Shown here piece by piece: positions 1-5,874 of a stretch of DNA of 5,903 nucleotides. Below the pieces are notes generated by a model. It made no database searches. It was not told where the DNA came from and saw only the letters and a list, made by a program, of their open reading frames with translations. How positions within the stretch are numbered: the first letter of the stretch is position 1; each line of letters begins with the position of its first letter. This stretch comes from Rhodobacteraceae bacterium UBA1957. GTDB lineage: Bacteria > Pseudomonadota > Alphaproteobacteria > Rhodobacterales > Rhodobacteraceae. The position numbers and the translations under genes were made by a program. Location of the stretch: positions 8,026 through 13,928 of the forward strand of contig DDEJ01000066.1 of the NCBI GenBank assembly GCA_002336405.1, given 5' to 3'.

Positions 1-42
1 GAAATACAGGCGGCTGAAAACCCGTCCAATGCCGCTGGATAA
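1..42 (+). CDS. Possible 3' end of an upstream plus-strand gene
   Basis: Reading frame 1 is open from the window edge to a TAA at 40-42 and encodes the tail EIQAAENPSNAAG. The alanine-, glutamate- and asparagine-rich composition is typical of a hydrophilic bacterial C-terminus. Thirteen residues cannot identify a family, and an open stretch this short arises easily by chance. No hairpin terminator follows it. The alternative is that this is plain intergenic DNA. The call is weak and depends on sequence left of the window. Confidence 0.22.
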   Translation, partial: EIQAAENPSNAAG

Positions 43-256
43 AATACAATTTTCCAGAGTTGCAAACGATAGCTTTGAAAATGATGACAAAGGGTTCAAG
101 GGTATCTCGATCATCCATAAATGGTCTATTTAAACAGTGCGGCGCTTGCCCACATCAAAACGCAAAGGGCGTATTAACCGCGCAAATCTTCATTTTCAGC
201 TGACACCCCGCCCCGCAAGAGGCAGCCAGGATACCTTAAAAAACCGTCTGCAGCGC
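43..256. other. Intergenic stretch with no recognisable gene
   Basis: I see no convincing gene on either strand here. Open frames are short and of unnatural composition. This stretch receives the 3' end of the amidotransferase gene. Just past that stop the minus strand has a run of six T (plus-strand A run around 238-243), but the preceding bases form only the small palindromes AGCGCT and CTGCAG. I therefore do not call a rho-independent terminator. Confidence 0.5.
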
Positions 257-1015
257 TTAGAGTTTGTTAATTTTCACCTGTTGGCCTTCAAAAATACAAA
301 AACTGCGATCTGGAATCTCTTGCCAGACGCCGCTGTCCGCATCGAACGGTTCAGACACAACCGCCCTGCCCTTTTGTGATCCACTCCAGCGGTGATAAAG
401 CGTCGGGGCGCGATCATCTGAGGCATAACGCACCGCATAGAGCTTTTCACCATCTGAAAAGGCCGCAGTCATGCGGAATTTTGGCGTCTTGGTCGCCAGT
501 GCCTCAAAAGTTGCGATGGTGCGGGCAATAGCGTCGAGAGGATCGGTCTCCAGCCCGTTGCCCAAGGCGACCAGAAAAAACGCCTCGCTGTCGGTTGCGC
601 CACGCCGGTGACGGTAAAGCTCATTCGGGATCAGCATATCAGCCGCTTTGCGCACCGCTTCAAATCCTCCGATTTGTCCATTGTGCATAAAGCTCCACCG
701 ATCAACCACAAACGGGTGGCAATTGTTGCGGCTGATTGCCGATCCTGTCGAGGCCCTGACATGCGCAAGAAAAAGCGCGGATTTCACCTGTTCTGACAAC
801 GCCCGCAGGTTGGGGTCGGACCAAGCAGGATAAATATCGCGGTACAGCCCCGGTTTGCGACGGTGGCCATACCATGCAACGCCAAAACCGTCCGCGTTCA
901 GATTGGTCTTACACTCTTCCGCGTTCCGGCTCTGATCGATCAAAGAATGCACAGGGTCTGCAATGATGTCGGCCAGAAAAACCGGCTGGCCCACATAGGC
1001 CGCCCACCGACACAT
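257..1015 (-). CDS. Stand-alone class II glutamine amidotransferase (YafJ/EgtC-like)
   Basis: This 252-residue protein is an N-terminal-nucleophile (Ntn) glutamine amidotransferase, a family that hydrolyses glutamine to supply ammonia or cleaves a gamma-glutamyl amide. It begins Met-Cys, so removing Met would expose Cys2 as the catalytic nucleophile. Other family landmarks are NADGFG with WY at 40-49, HVRAST at 85-90 (Arg87 should hold the substrate carboxylate), NNCHPF at 97-102, FMHNGQI at 109-115 (Asn112-Gly113, the usual oxyanion hole) and TDSE at 141-144. The length suits the stand-alone YafJ/EgtC type. No synthase domain follows, so the ammonia acceptor or true substrate is unknown. EgtC removes glutamate in ergothioneine synthesis, but no ergothioneine genes are visible here, so I give no symbol. 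The start overlaps the stop of the upstream small gene by one base (TAATG). No strong Shine-Dalgarno precedes it, which suggests translational coupling. The stop is TAA. Confidence 0.93.
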   Translation of the reverse strand: MCRWAAYVGQPVFLADIIADPVHSLIDQSRNAEECKTNLNADGFGVAWYGHRRKPGLYRDIYPAWSDPNLRALSEQVKSALFLAHVRASTGSAISRNNCHPFVVDRWSFMHNGQIGGFEAVRKAADMLIPNELYRHRRGATDSEAFFLVALGNGLETDPLDAIARTIATFEALATKTPKFRMTAAFSDGEKLYAVRYASDDRAPTLYHRWSGSQKGRAVVSEPFDADSGVWQEIPDRSFCIFEGQQVKINKL

Positions 1016-1221
1016 TAGACGCCGCGTCCCGCTGTTTGGGCATAGAGGCGCGCGACGATTTTACTGGCGGTTTTTTCAAACACCCCCGGTATCAGGGCGT
1101 GGATAAGCGCGCAGACTGCCGCGATAAACAGCTGAGCGGCAAAACGGCCTGCAAAGATTGCGTGTTCGCCATAACTCTCTTCGACGGCTCTAGGGTGATT
1201 TAAAAATAATTTAGTCCACAT
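1015..1221 (-). CDS. Small membrane protein resembling the DUF6356 family
   Basis: I choose the ATG at 1221, giving 68 residues starting MWTKLFLNHPRAVEESYGEH. A good Shine-Dalgarno (GAGAGG on the minus strand) lies four bases upstream. An in-frame ATG at 1251 would add ten residues but lies upstream of that site. The N-terminal pattern, aromatic or Leu then NHPR then ESYGEH, followed by one hydrophobic helix at about 23-45 with conserved-looking His and Pro (IHALIPG), resembles the DUF6356 family as I remember it. That family is short, alphaproteobacterial and of unknown function. The basic C-terminus (KIVARLY, then GRGV) suggests one inner-membrane segment. The gene is first in a two-gene unit with the amidotransferase, overlapping it by one base, so the two are probably co-translated. 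The function is unknown. I am confident it is a real gene and fairly confident of the family. Confidence 0.82.
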   Translation of the reverse strand: MWTKLFLNHPRAVEESYGEHAIFAGRFAAQLFIAAVCALIHALIPGVFEKTASKIVARLYAQTAGRGV

Positions 1222-1225
1222 GGAA

Positions 1226-1231
1226 CCTCTC
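1226..1231 (-). promoter_or_regulatory. Shine-Dalgarno fixing the small gene's start at 1221
   Basis: On the minus strand GAGAGG is followed by four bases (TTCC) and then the ATG at 1221. This is close to ideal for a bacterial ribosome binding site. It decides against the longer start at 1251. Confidence 0.75.
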
Positions 1232-1262
1232 ACTTTTTCAGTTTCAATCAATCTTAGACCCG

Positions 1263-1291
1263 ATTAGTGTATCTCATATCCCAATTTACAA
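1263..1291 (-). promoter_or_regulatory. Candidate sigma-70-type promoter of the small protein/amidotransferase unit
   Basis: On the minus strand TTGTAA (plus 1286-1291) is followed after 17 bases by ACTAAT (plus 1263-1268). These match the -35 and -10 consensus at four of six positions each, with ideal spacing. Transcription would start near 1256, leaving a leader of about 35 bases with the Shine-Dalgarno inside it. The -35 box lies inside the CCAAT/ATTGG inverted repeat, so a protein bound there would compete with RNA polymerase. This was found by eye only, and the region is AT-rich enough for chance matches. Confidence 0.35.
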
Positions 1292-1315
1292 AAATATTGG
1301 CATAACTTTGCAAAG
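1281..1315. promoter_or_regulatory. Two palindromic elements in the divergent spacer, possible regulator operators
   Basis: CCAAT at 1281-1285 and ATTGG at 1296-1300 form a 5-base inverted repeat centred in an A/T-rich stretch. CTTTGCAAAG at 1306-1315 is a perfect 10-base palindrome. The two centres are about 20 bases apart, roughly two helical turns, so they lie on the same DNA face. Lrp/AsnC proteins are multimers that often bind several phased, degenerate, AT-rich sites next to their own gene. This location, 25-60 bases before the regulator start, fits autoregulation. That role is inference. Confidence 0.4.
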
Positions 1316-1328
1316 ATTTCTCACAAAC

Positions 1329-1333
1329 AGGAG
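1329..1333 (+). promoter_or_regulatory. Shine-Dalgarno supporting the GTG start of the regulator
   Basis: AGGAG lies six bases before the GTG at 1340. This strong site supports a non-ATG start for the Lrp/AsnC gene, and the resulting first residues (MDIDHLDRKIL) are exactly where family members begin. Confidence 0.8.
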
Positions 1334-1339
1334 CAATTT

Positions 1340-1801
1340 GTGGATATTGACCACCTAGACCGCAAAATTCTTAAACAATTACAAATCTCCAGTGACATAT
1401 CACTTGATCGCCTGGGGGAAATGATTGGTCTGTCGCGCAATGCGGTATGGCGCCGGGTCAAAGCCTTAGAATCCAGTGGGGTTATCACCCGACGTATGGC
1501 GCTGGTAGATCCAGAAAAACTGGATCTTGGCTTGCTGGTTTTCATTCAAATCAAAACCGCGCAGCATTCGGTTGAATGGACAGAGCAGCTGGCCAAAACT
1601 GCACAAGGTATCGCCCAGATTATCGGTTTATATCGCATGTCAGGTGATCTGGATTACCTGATCAAAGCGCGCGTCCGTGATATTTCAGATTATGATCGAT
1701 TGTACCAGCGGCTCATAAAGGGTCTGCCGTTGATGGATGTCTCGGCAAGTTTCGTGACAGAAAGCCTTAAAGATACCGCAGAACTTCCTGTTTTTATATA
1801 A
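1340..1801 (+). CDS. Lrp/AsnC family transcriptional regulator
   Basis: This 153-residue protein has the standard length and layout of the family of feast/famine regulators, which bind DNA as dimers or octamers and often sense amino acids. Residues 4-53 form the winged helix-turn-helix: LDRKILKQLQ opens it, LDRLGEMIGLS is the positioning part, and SRNAVWRRVKALESSGVI (32-49) is the recognition helix and wing entry. Residues about 65-140 form the ligand-binding RAM domain, with the family's GLYRMSGDLDYLIKARV segment (96-112). The start is GTG with AGGAG six bases upstream. It diverges from the amidotransferase pair across 118 bases and converges on nrdJ. The effector and targets cannot be told from sequence. 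Adjacent palindromes suggest autoregulation and possible control of the divergent pair. The stop is TAA and the frame is intact. Confidence 0.95.
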   Translation: MDIDHLDRKILKQLQISSDISLDRLGEMIGLSRNAVWRRVKALESSGVITRRMALVDPEKLDLGLLVFIQIKTAQHSVEWTEQLAKTAQGIAQIIGLYRMSGDLDYLIKARVRDISDYDRLYQRLIKGLPLMDVSASFVTESLKDTAELPVFI

Positions 1802-1812
1802 TTTTAGTGGCC

Positions 1813-1839
1813 AAAAAAAATGGGGGCTCAAGGCCCCCA
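1813..1839 (-). terminator. Rho-independent terminator of nrdJ
   Basis: On the minus strand TGGGGGC (plus 1833-1839) pairs with GCCCCCA (plus 1821-1827) in a perfect 7-bp, six-GC stem with a 5-base loop, followed at once by eight T (plus A run 1813-1820). This is a textbook intrinsic terminator about 100 bases past the nrdJ stop. On the plus strand the same hairpin has only TTT after it, so it is at best a weak terminator for the regulator gene, which ends 20 bases before it. Confidence 0.88.
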
Positions 1840-1846
1840 GTTTCGC

Positions 1847-1899
1847 CGTTCAGGCTCATCGTTGTTACTGCTCTAAAATTTTTGCCTGTGGCCTGAACG
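1847..1899. repeat. Perfect 9-bp inverted repeat in the nrdJ 3' region
   Basis: CGTTCAGGC at 1847-1855 and GCCTGAACG at 1891-1899 are exact reverse complements separated by 35 bases. In the nrdJ transcript they would form a long-loop stem just before the terminator. The loop has no internal structure that I can see. Confidence 0.6.
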
Positions 1900-1903
1900 T
1901 CGT

Positions 1904-1925
1904 AGGGGCGAGCGCACCCGCCCCT
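1904..1925. repeat. 7-bp GC-rich hairpin just past the nrdJ stop
   Basis: AGGGGCG at 1904-1910 pairs with CGCCCCT at 1919-1925 around an 8-base loop, 12 bases past the nrdJ stop codon. No T run follows on either strand, so it is not itself a terminator. It may protect the message end from exonucleases. Confidence 0.5.
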
Positions 1926-1937
1926 TAACCTTGATAT

Positions 1938-4900
1938 CTACGAGCAACCCGAAGTGCCGCCGCAGGTGTTGCATTTCATGCAGGTGCCATTGCGGACCAA
2001 AGTGTAATTGCCGCAATCACCACATGCTTCTCCTTCGTATCCTTGCATCTTGGCCTGAGCCCGCAGACCGACCGCTGGTGCTGCTGTGGCGGTGCCGGTA
2101 TTTGACAGTTGGGCAACATCTGCCTGCTGTGCTGCAATGGCAAGCGCTGTGTCACTGACGACGCCACCTGCGACTGCCTGCCCGCCTTGGAACACGACCA
2201 ATTCTTGCGGCAAGCGTTTGCGCAGATAACCCGATGAGCTAATTTGCTTCAGTACATCCAAAGACTTAGATGCTGCAGTTTCACTTAACTCCTTGATATT
2301 TGACAAGCCTTCTTCCTCACCGCGGCCCAGATCGTCAAAGCTGGCACCTTCGGGTTTGACATGCGCCAGGTCGGTGCGGTCAAGATAAGACACCGCAAGT
2401 TCCCGGAAAATATAATCAAGGATCGATGTGGCATTCTTGATGCTATCGTTGCCCTGAACCAGACCTGCTGGTTCAAACTTGGTAAAGGTAAAGGCGTCGA
2501 CAAACTCTTCCAGAGGCACCCCATATTGCAGCCCCACGGACACTGCTATGGCAAAATTGTTCATCATTGCTCGAAAGCCAGCGCCTTCTTTGTGCATGTC
2601 GATGAAAATTTCACCCAGTGAACCGTCGCTGTATTCGCCAGTGCGCAAATACACCTTATGGCCACCAACAACGGCCTTTTGCGTGTATCCCTTGCGCCGC
2701 TCTGGCATTTTTTCGCGATTGCTGCGCACGATTTCCTTGATCACCACCTTTTCAACGATTTTCTCAGCCAGCACTTTGGCTTTTTCGTTGATGCTGCCGC
2801 TTTCAAGAATTTCTGCAGCTTCGTCGTCATCCTCTACCAGCGCGGCAGCCAATGGTTGGCTGAGTTTAGACCCATCGCGGTACAGTGCGTTTGCCTTCAC
2901 GCCAAGCGACCAACTTAATTCGTAGGCTTTTTGGCAATCTTCGATCGTTGCATCGTTCGGCATGTTAATAGTCTTGGAAATCGCCCCAGAAATAAACGAC
3001 TGAGACGCTGCCATCATGTGGATGTGGCTGTTGACGCTAAGATAGCGCTTGCCTCTCTTGCCACATGGATTTGCACAATCGAATATGCTGTAGTGCTCTG
3101 TCCTAAGATGTGGCGCGCCTTCGAGGGTCATTGAGCCGCAAACATGGTCATTGGCCATATCAATATCGGCTTTACTAAAGCCCAAATGCCGCAGCAGGTC
3201 AAAGGTGGGATCCATCAGTTTTTCGCTAGGCACACCCAATACTTTGGTGCAGAAGTCCTGCCCCAAAGTCCACTGGTTGAACACAAATCGAATGTCAAAC
3301 GCCGACCCGAGCGCCGCTTCAATTTTATCCAGCTCTGCTGGTCCAAATCCGTGACCAATCAACGACGTATGGTTGATTGCCGGTGCGTTGCCGATGCTGC
3401 CGTGACCCACGGCATAGCTCACAATTTCTTCAATTTGCGAACTTGGATAACCCAGTTTTTCCAGCGCTCCAGGTACCGATTGGTTGATGATCTTAAAGTA
3501 ACCGCCACCAGCAAGTTTCTTGAACTTCACCAGCGCAAAGTCGGGCTCGATGCCGGTGGTGTCACAATCCATCACCAGACCAATTGTGCCGGTTGGCGCC
3601 ACGACCGACGTCTGCGCGTTGCGATATCCATGACGTTCTCCCAAAGACAACGCCTCGTCCCAACAAATCTTTGATAAGTTTACCAGCTCCTGATCGGGGC
3701 AGTTTTTCATATCTAACGGGACCGGATTGATCGCGAGGCCCTCATAGCCGTCGCTTTTGCCGTGAGCAGCATTGCGATGATTGCGGATCACCCGCAGCAT
3801 ATGCTCTTTATTGCGCTCATAGCCACCAAAAGCCCCCAACTCTCCAGCAATTTCCGCGCTGGTCGCATAGGACACACCCGTCATAATAGCCGAAAGCGCG
3901 CCACACAACGACCGCCCTTCTACGCTGTCATATCCATAGCCCAAATTCATGAGCAAACCACCAATATTGGCGAAGCCAAGGCCGAGAGTGCGGAACTCAT
4001 AGCTGCGTTTGGCGATCTCTTTTGACGGAAATTGTGCCATCATCACCGATACTTCAAGCGCCAGCGTCCACAGACGGGTGGCGTGCATGTACTCTTCGGC
4101 GTTAAACACACCATCCTGCAAAAACGTCAGAAGGTTCATCGACGCCAGATTACAAGCCGTATCGTCAAGGAACATATATTCCGAACAGGGGTTAGACCCA
4201 CGAATTTCACCATCTTCGGGACAGGTATGCCACGCATTTACGGTATCGTGATATTGAATGCCCGGATCAGCGCATGACCAAGCCGCATGACCGACATCTT
4301 CCCACAGGGCGCGGGCCTTGATGGTCTTTGCAACCTTGCCGTCGGTCCGACGAATTAATTCCCAATCCGCGTCATTTTCGACCGCTTTGAGGAATGCGTC
4401 GGTGACCCGGATCGAGTTGTTTGAATTCTGGCCTGACACCGAGGCATAGGCCTCAGAATCCCAATCGGTGTCATAGGTTGGAAACTCGATACTGGAATAA
4501 CCCTGTTTTGCATAATCCAAAACGCGTTTTACATAAGTCTCGGGGATCGATACCTTTTTCGCAGCGCGAATGGCCACTTTCAGTTGGGCATTTTTGACCG
4601 GATCGATCGCATCTTCACTGCTGCCATCCCACGCCCTGATCGCATCAAAAATCTCGTTCAGGCGGATTTCGTGCATTTTTGAACCAGCGACGATGCTGGC
4701 GACTTTCTGTTCCTCGCGCACTTTCCAATTGATGAATTCTTCGATGTCCGGGTGGTCGGCATCACAGATGACCATTTTGGCCGCCCGTCGGGTGGTGCCA
4801 CCTGATTTGATCGCGCCGGCTGCCCGGTCGCCAATTTTCAAAAACCCCATCAAGCCGGAGGATTGACCACCGCCAGAAAGCGACTCACCTGATCCACGCA

Positions 4901-5591
4901 GCGAACTAAAGTTTGTTCCTGTGCCGGATCCATATTTAAACAGGCGCGCTTCACGCACCCACAGATCCATAATACCACCCTCGTTGACCAGATCATCAGT
5001 GACCGATTGAATAAAACACGCGTGCGGTTGCGGGTGTTCATAGGCTCCGGTAGATTTGGTCAACTTACCTGTTTTATAATCAACGTAAAAATGACCCTGG
5101 CTTGGTCCATCGATCCCATACGCCCAGTGCAAACCGGTATTGAACCATTGAGGACTGTTTGGCGCTGCCCGCTGGGTCGCCAGCATATACCGCATTTCAT
5201 CGTAATAAGCTGATGCGTCGGCTTCGGTTGTAAAATAACCGCCCTTCCAGCCCCAATAGGTCCATGCTCCCGCCAAACGATCAAAAACCTGCTTGCTCGA
5301 CGTCTCGCCACCATAGGCCACAGAATCGCCGTCGGGCACGGACCGCCACAAAAACGCGGGCACATCTTTTTCACGGCTCCTGCGCAGCGATGCCGGAACA
5401 CCGGCTTTGCGGAAATATTTTTGTGCCAATACGTCAGATGCGACTTGGCTCCAACTTGCTGGCACCTCTACATCATCGAGGTGGAATACAATCGTACCAT
5501 CGGGATTGCGGATCTCGGAAGACGTCTTCACAAATTCAATGTTTGCGTACGCGTCTTTGCCCGCCTCGGTAAATTTACGTTCAATTTTCAT
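1938..5591 (-). CDS. nrdJ: Vitamin B12-dependent (class II) ribonucleoside reductase NrdJ
   Basis: NrdJ reduces ribonucleotides to deoxyribonucleotides in the cytoplasm. It uses adenosylcobalamin to make a cysteine thiyl radical, so it needs neither oxygen nor a radical subunit. The protein has 1217 residues, the usual length of the long alphaproteobacterial form. Visible in order: an N-terminal region with [24 protein letters not shown] at about 43-66 and no ATP-cone; QPHACFIQS with Cys192, the first reducing cysteine; a [13 protein letters not shown] glycine-rich stretch at 221-233; GSNPCSE at 465-471, giving Asn467, radical Cys469 and Glu471, with the redox partner Cys480 eleven residues later; APTGTIG at 665-671; and [12 protein letters not shown] at 839-850. 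A TSCPD-type domain spans about 955-1070. The tail carries Cys1190, 1193, 1204, 1207, 1210 and 1216, a metal-binding-like knuckle plus shuttle thiols. The ATG at 5591 has GAGG ten bases upstream. The stop is TAG. There is no intein or frameshift. It appears to be transcribed alone, with its own terminator. Confidence 0.98.
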   Translation of the reverse strand: MKIERKFTEAGKDAYANIEFVKTSSEIRNPDGTIVFHLDDVEVPASWSQVASDVLAQKYFRKAGVPASLRRSREKDVPAFLWRSVPDGDSVAYGGETSSKQVFDRLAGAWTYWGWKGGYFTTEADASAYYDEMRYMLATQRAAPNSPQWFNTGLHWAYGIDGPSQGHFYVDYKTGKLTKSTGAYEHPQPHACFIQSVTDDLVNEGGIMDLWVREARLFKYGSGTGTNFSSLRGSGESLSGGGQSSGLMGFLKIGDRAAGAIKSGGTTRRAAKMVICDADHPDIEEFINWKVREEQKVASIVAGSKMHEIRLNEIFDAIRAWDGSSEDAIDPVKNAQLKVAIRAAKKVSIPETYVKRVLDYAKQGYSSIEFPTYDTDWDSEAYASVSGQNSNNSIRVTDAFLKAVENDADWELIRRTDGKVAKTIKARALWEDVGHAAWSCADPGIQYHDTVNAWHTCPEDGEIRGSNPCSEYMFLDDTACNLASMNLLTFLQDGVFNAEEYMHATRLWTLALEVSVMMAQFPSKEIAKRSYEFRTLGLGFANIGGLLMNLGYGYDSVEGRSLCGALSAIMTGVSYATSAEIAGELGAFGGYERNKEHMLRVIRNHRNAAHGKSDGYEGLAINPVPLDMKNCPDQELVNLSKICWDEALSLGERHGYRNAQTSVVAPTGTIGLVMDCDTTGIEPDFALVKFKKLAGGGYFKIINQSVPGALEKLGYPSSQIEEIVSYAVGHGSIGNAPAINHTSLIGHGFGPAELDKIEAALGSAFDIRFVFNQWTLGQDFCTKVLGVPSEKLMDPTFDLLRHLGFSKADIDMANDHVCGSMTLEGAPHLRTEHYSIFDCANPCGKRGKRYLSVNSHIHMMAASQSFISGAISKTINMPNDATIEDCQKAYELSWSLGVKANALYRDGSKLSQPLAAALVEDDDEAAEILESGSINEKAKVLAEKIVEKVVIKEIVRSNREKMPERRKGYTQKAVVGGHKVYLRTGEYSDGSLGEIFIDMHKEGAGFRAMMNNFAIAVSVGLQYGVPLEEFVDAFTFTKFEPAGLVQGNDSIKNATSILDYIFRELAVSYLDRTDLAHVKPEGASFDDLGRGEEEGLSNIKELSETAASKSLDVLKQISSSGYLRKRLPQELVVFQGGQAVAGGVVSDTALAIAAQQADVAQLSNTGTATAAPAVGLRAQAKMQGYEGEACGDCGNYTLVRNGTCMKCNTCGGTSGCS

Positions 5592-5601
5592 CTTGTCGCT
5601 G

Positions 5602-5605
5602 CCTC
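5602..5605 (-). promoter_or_regulatory. Probable Shine-Dalgarno of nrdJ
   Basis: GAGG on the minus strand ends ten bases before the nrdJ ATG at 5591, slightly longer than the usual spacing. The start is supported mainly by the protein: [11 protein letters not shown] matches a normal NrdJ N-terminus, and no better in-frame start lies upstream. Confidence 0.5.
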
Positions 5606-5624
5606 ATTCTTGTACCTGCGCTCT

Positions 5625-5642
5625 GCCTGCCCGATGTCAGGC
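5625..5642 (-). repeat. 5-bp hairpin near the nrdJ ribosome binding site
   Basis: GCCTG and CAGGC (plus 5625-5629 and 5638-5642) form a stem with an 8-base loop, about 20 bases before the Shine-Dalgarno. The outer arm shares three bases (5640-5642) with one arm of the 8-bp inverted repeat at 5640-5696, so the two pairings cannot be complete at the same time. The stem is short and could be chance. Confidence 0.35.
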
Positions 5643-5696
5643 CGTGTCGTGCAATGTGTCTTTTACTTTCGGGAACCAGCAACACCCTACACGGCC
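5640..5696 (-). repeat. Perfect 8-bp inverted repeat in the nrdJ leader
   Basis: GGCCGTGT (plus 5640-5647) and ACACGGCC (plus 5689-5696) are exact reverse complements enclosing 41 bases. As RNA this would be a stable GC-rich stem closing a sub-domain 50-105 bases before the nrdJ start. It is the strongest single pairing I found in the leader. Confidence 0.5.
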
Positions 5697-5745
5697 AATC
5701 TTGGACGCCGCGCGCCACTTGTAGCCAGTAATGTGTCGTCAATGT
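5644..5745 (-). repeat. Near-identical direct repeat in the nrdJ leader
   Basis: On the minus strand ACATTGACGACAC (plus 5733-5745) recurs as ACATTGCACGACAC (plus 5644-5657), differing by one inserted base. The starts are 88-89 bases apart. The shared ACGACAC core is non-palindromic. The second copy runs into the 8-bp inverted repeat. It may be a pair of protein-binding sites, a local duplication remnant, or chance. Confidence 0.4.
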
Positions 5746-5817
5746 AACCCTCGCCAGATACCACATGTAGCGTATGCAGATGCTGCGTCCCACTACCTGA
5801 CGTATTTAGCCCTGTTC

Positions 5818-5862
5818 GGTCAATCAATTTAATTTTCTAAAAAGCAGATTTTTCGATTGACC
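5818..5862. repeat. Perfect 8-bp inverted repeat flanking the AT-rich segment upstream of nrdJ
   Basis: GGTCAATC at 5818-5825 and GATTGACC at 5855-5862 are exact reverse complements separated by 29 AT-rich bases, with centres 37 bases apart. Placed around the likely promoter zone, the half-sites could be an operator pair for a dimeric regulator. As RNA they could form a long-loop stem. Confidence 0.45.
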
Positions 5863-5874
5863 CGAGTACAGGTC
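5859..5874 (-). repeat. 6-bp hairpin overlapping one arm of the 5818-5862 inverted repeat
   Basis: On the minus strand GACCTG and CGGGTC pair over six positions (one G-U) around a 4-base loop TACT. The 3' arm shares four bases (5859-5862) with one arm of the longer inverted repeat, giving mutually exclusive folds if transcribed. No T run follows. Confidence 0.35.

Larger units (their letters stand above)
1802..1937. other. Convergent intergenic region and nrdJ 3' untranslated region
   Basis: This 136-base region separates the 3' ends of the regulator (plus) and nrdJ (minus). Read from nrdJ it contains a 7-bp hairpin, a 9-bp inverted repeat with a 35-base loop, and then a rho-independent terminator. 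Nothing in it looks coding. No equally good plus-strand terminator exists: past the hairpin the plus strand has only three T. The regulator transcript may use the same hairpin weakly or read into nrdJ antisense. Confidence 0.6.

Noticed and set aside
2..133. Open frame 2 at the window start, 43 codons to TAA
   Set aside because: No start is visible, the composition is unremarkable, and there are no motifs. The competing frame-1 tail is slightly more protein-like, but neither is convincing.
137..379. Plus-strand 80-codon frame overlapping the amidotransferase 3' end
   Set aside because: Arg-rich composition, no family resemblance, and over half of it is antisense to a confident gene.
1222..1251. 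Upstream ATG at 1251 as start of the small DUF6356-like gene
   Set aside because: It would place the good GAGAGG ribosome binding site inside the coding region and add ten residues (MIETEKVRGS) before the family-like MWTKLFLNHPR start.
1938..5591. Many plus-strand open frames antisense to nrdJ, such as 3144-3674 (176 codons) and 2479-2925 (148 codons)
   Set aside because: They lie wholly inside a certain gene, are rich in Arg, His, Cys and Ser, show no domains, and lack good ribosome binding sites.
1938..5591. Intein or ATP-cone within NrdJ
   Set aside because: The protein aligns by motif order with a standard class II reductase of about 1217 residues. No splice-junction Cys/Ser...HN insert interrupts the NPCSE or PTGTIG regions, and the N-terminus lacks an ATP-cone pattern.
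5644..5745. NrdR boxes upstream of nrdJ
   Set aside because: NrdR sites are paired 16-bp palindromes of the ACAC...GTGT type. The GACACATT segments here are not palindromic and are about 88 bases apart, far more than paired boxes.
5581..5793. Minus-strand 70-codon frame upstream of and overlapping nrdJ
   Set aside because: Unnatural sequence rich in Trp, Arg, Tyr and Met with no domain. It overlaps the inverted repeats and the nrdJ start in a different frame, and has no convincing ribosome binding site.
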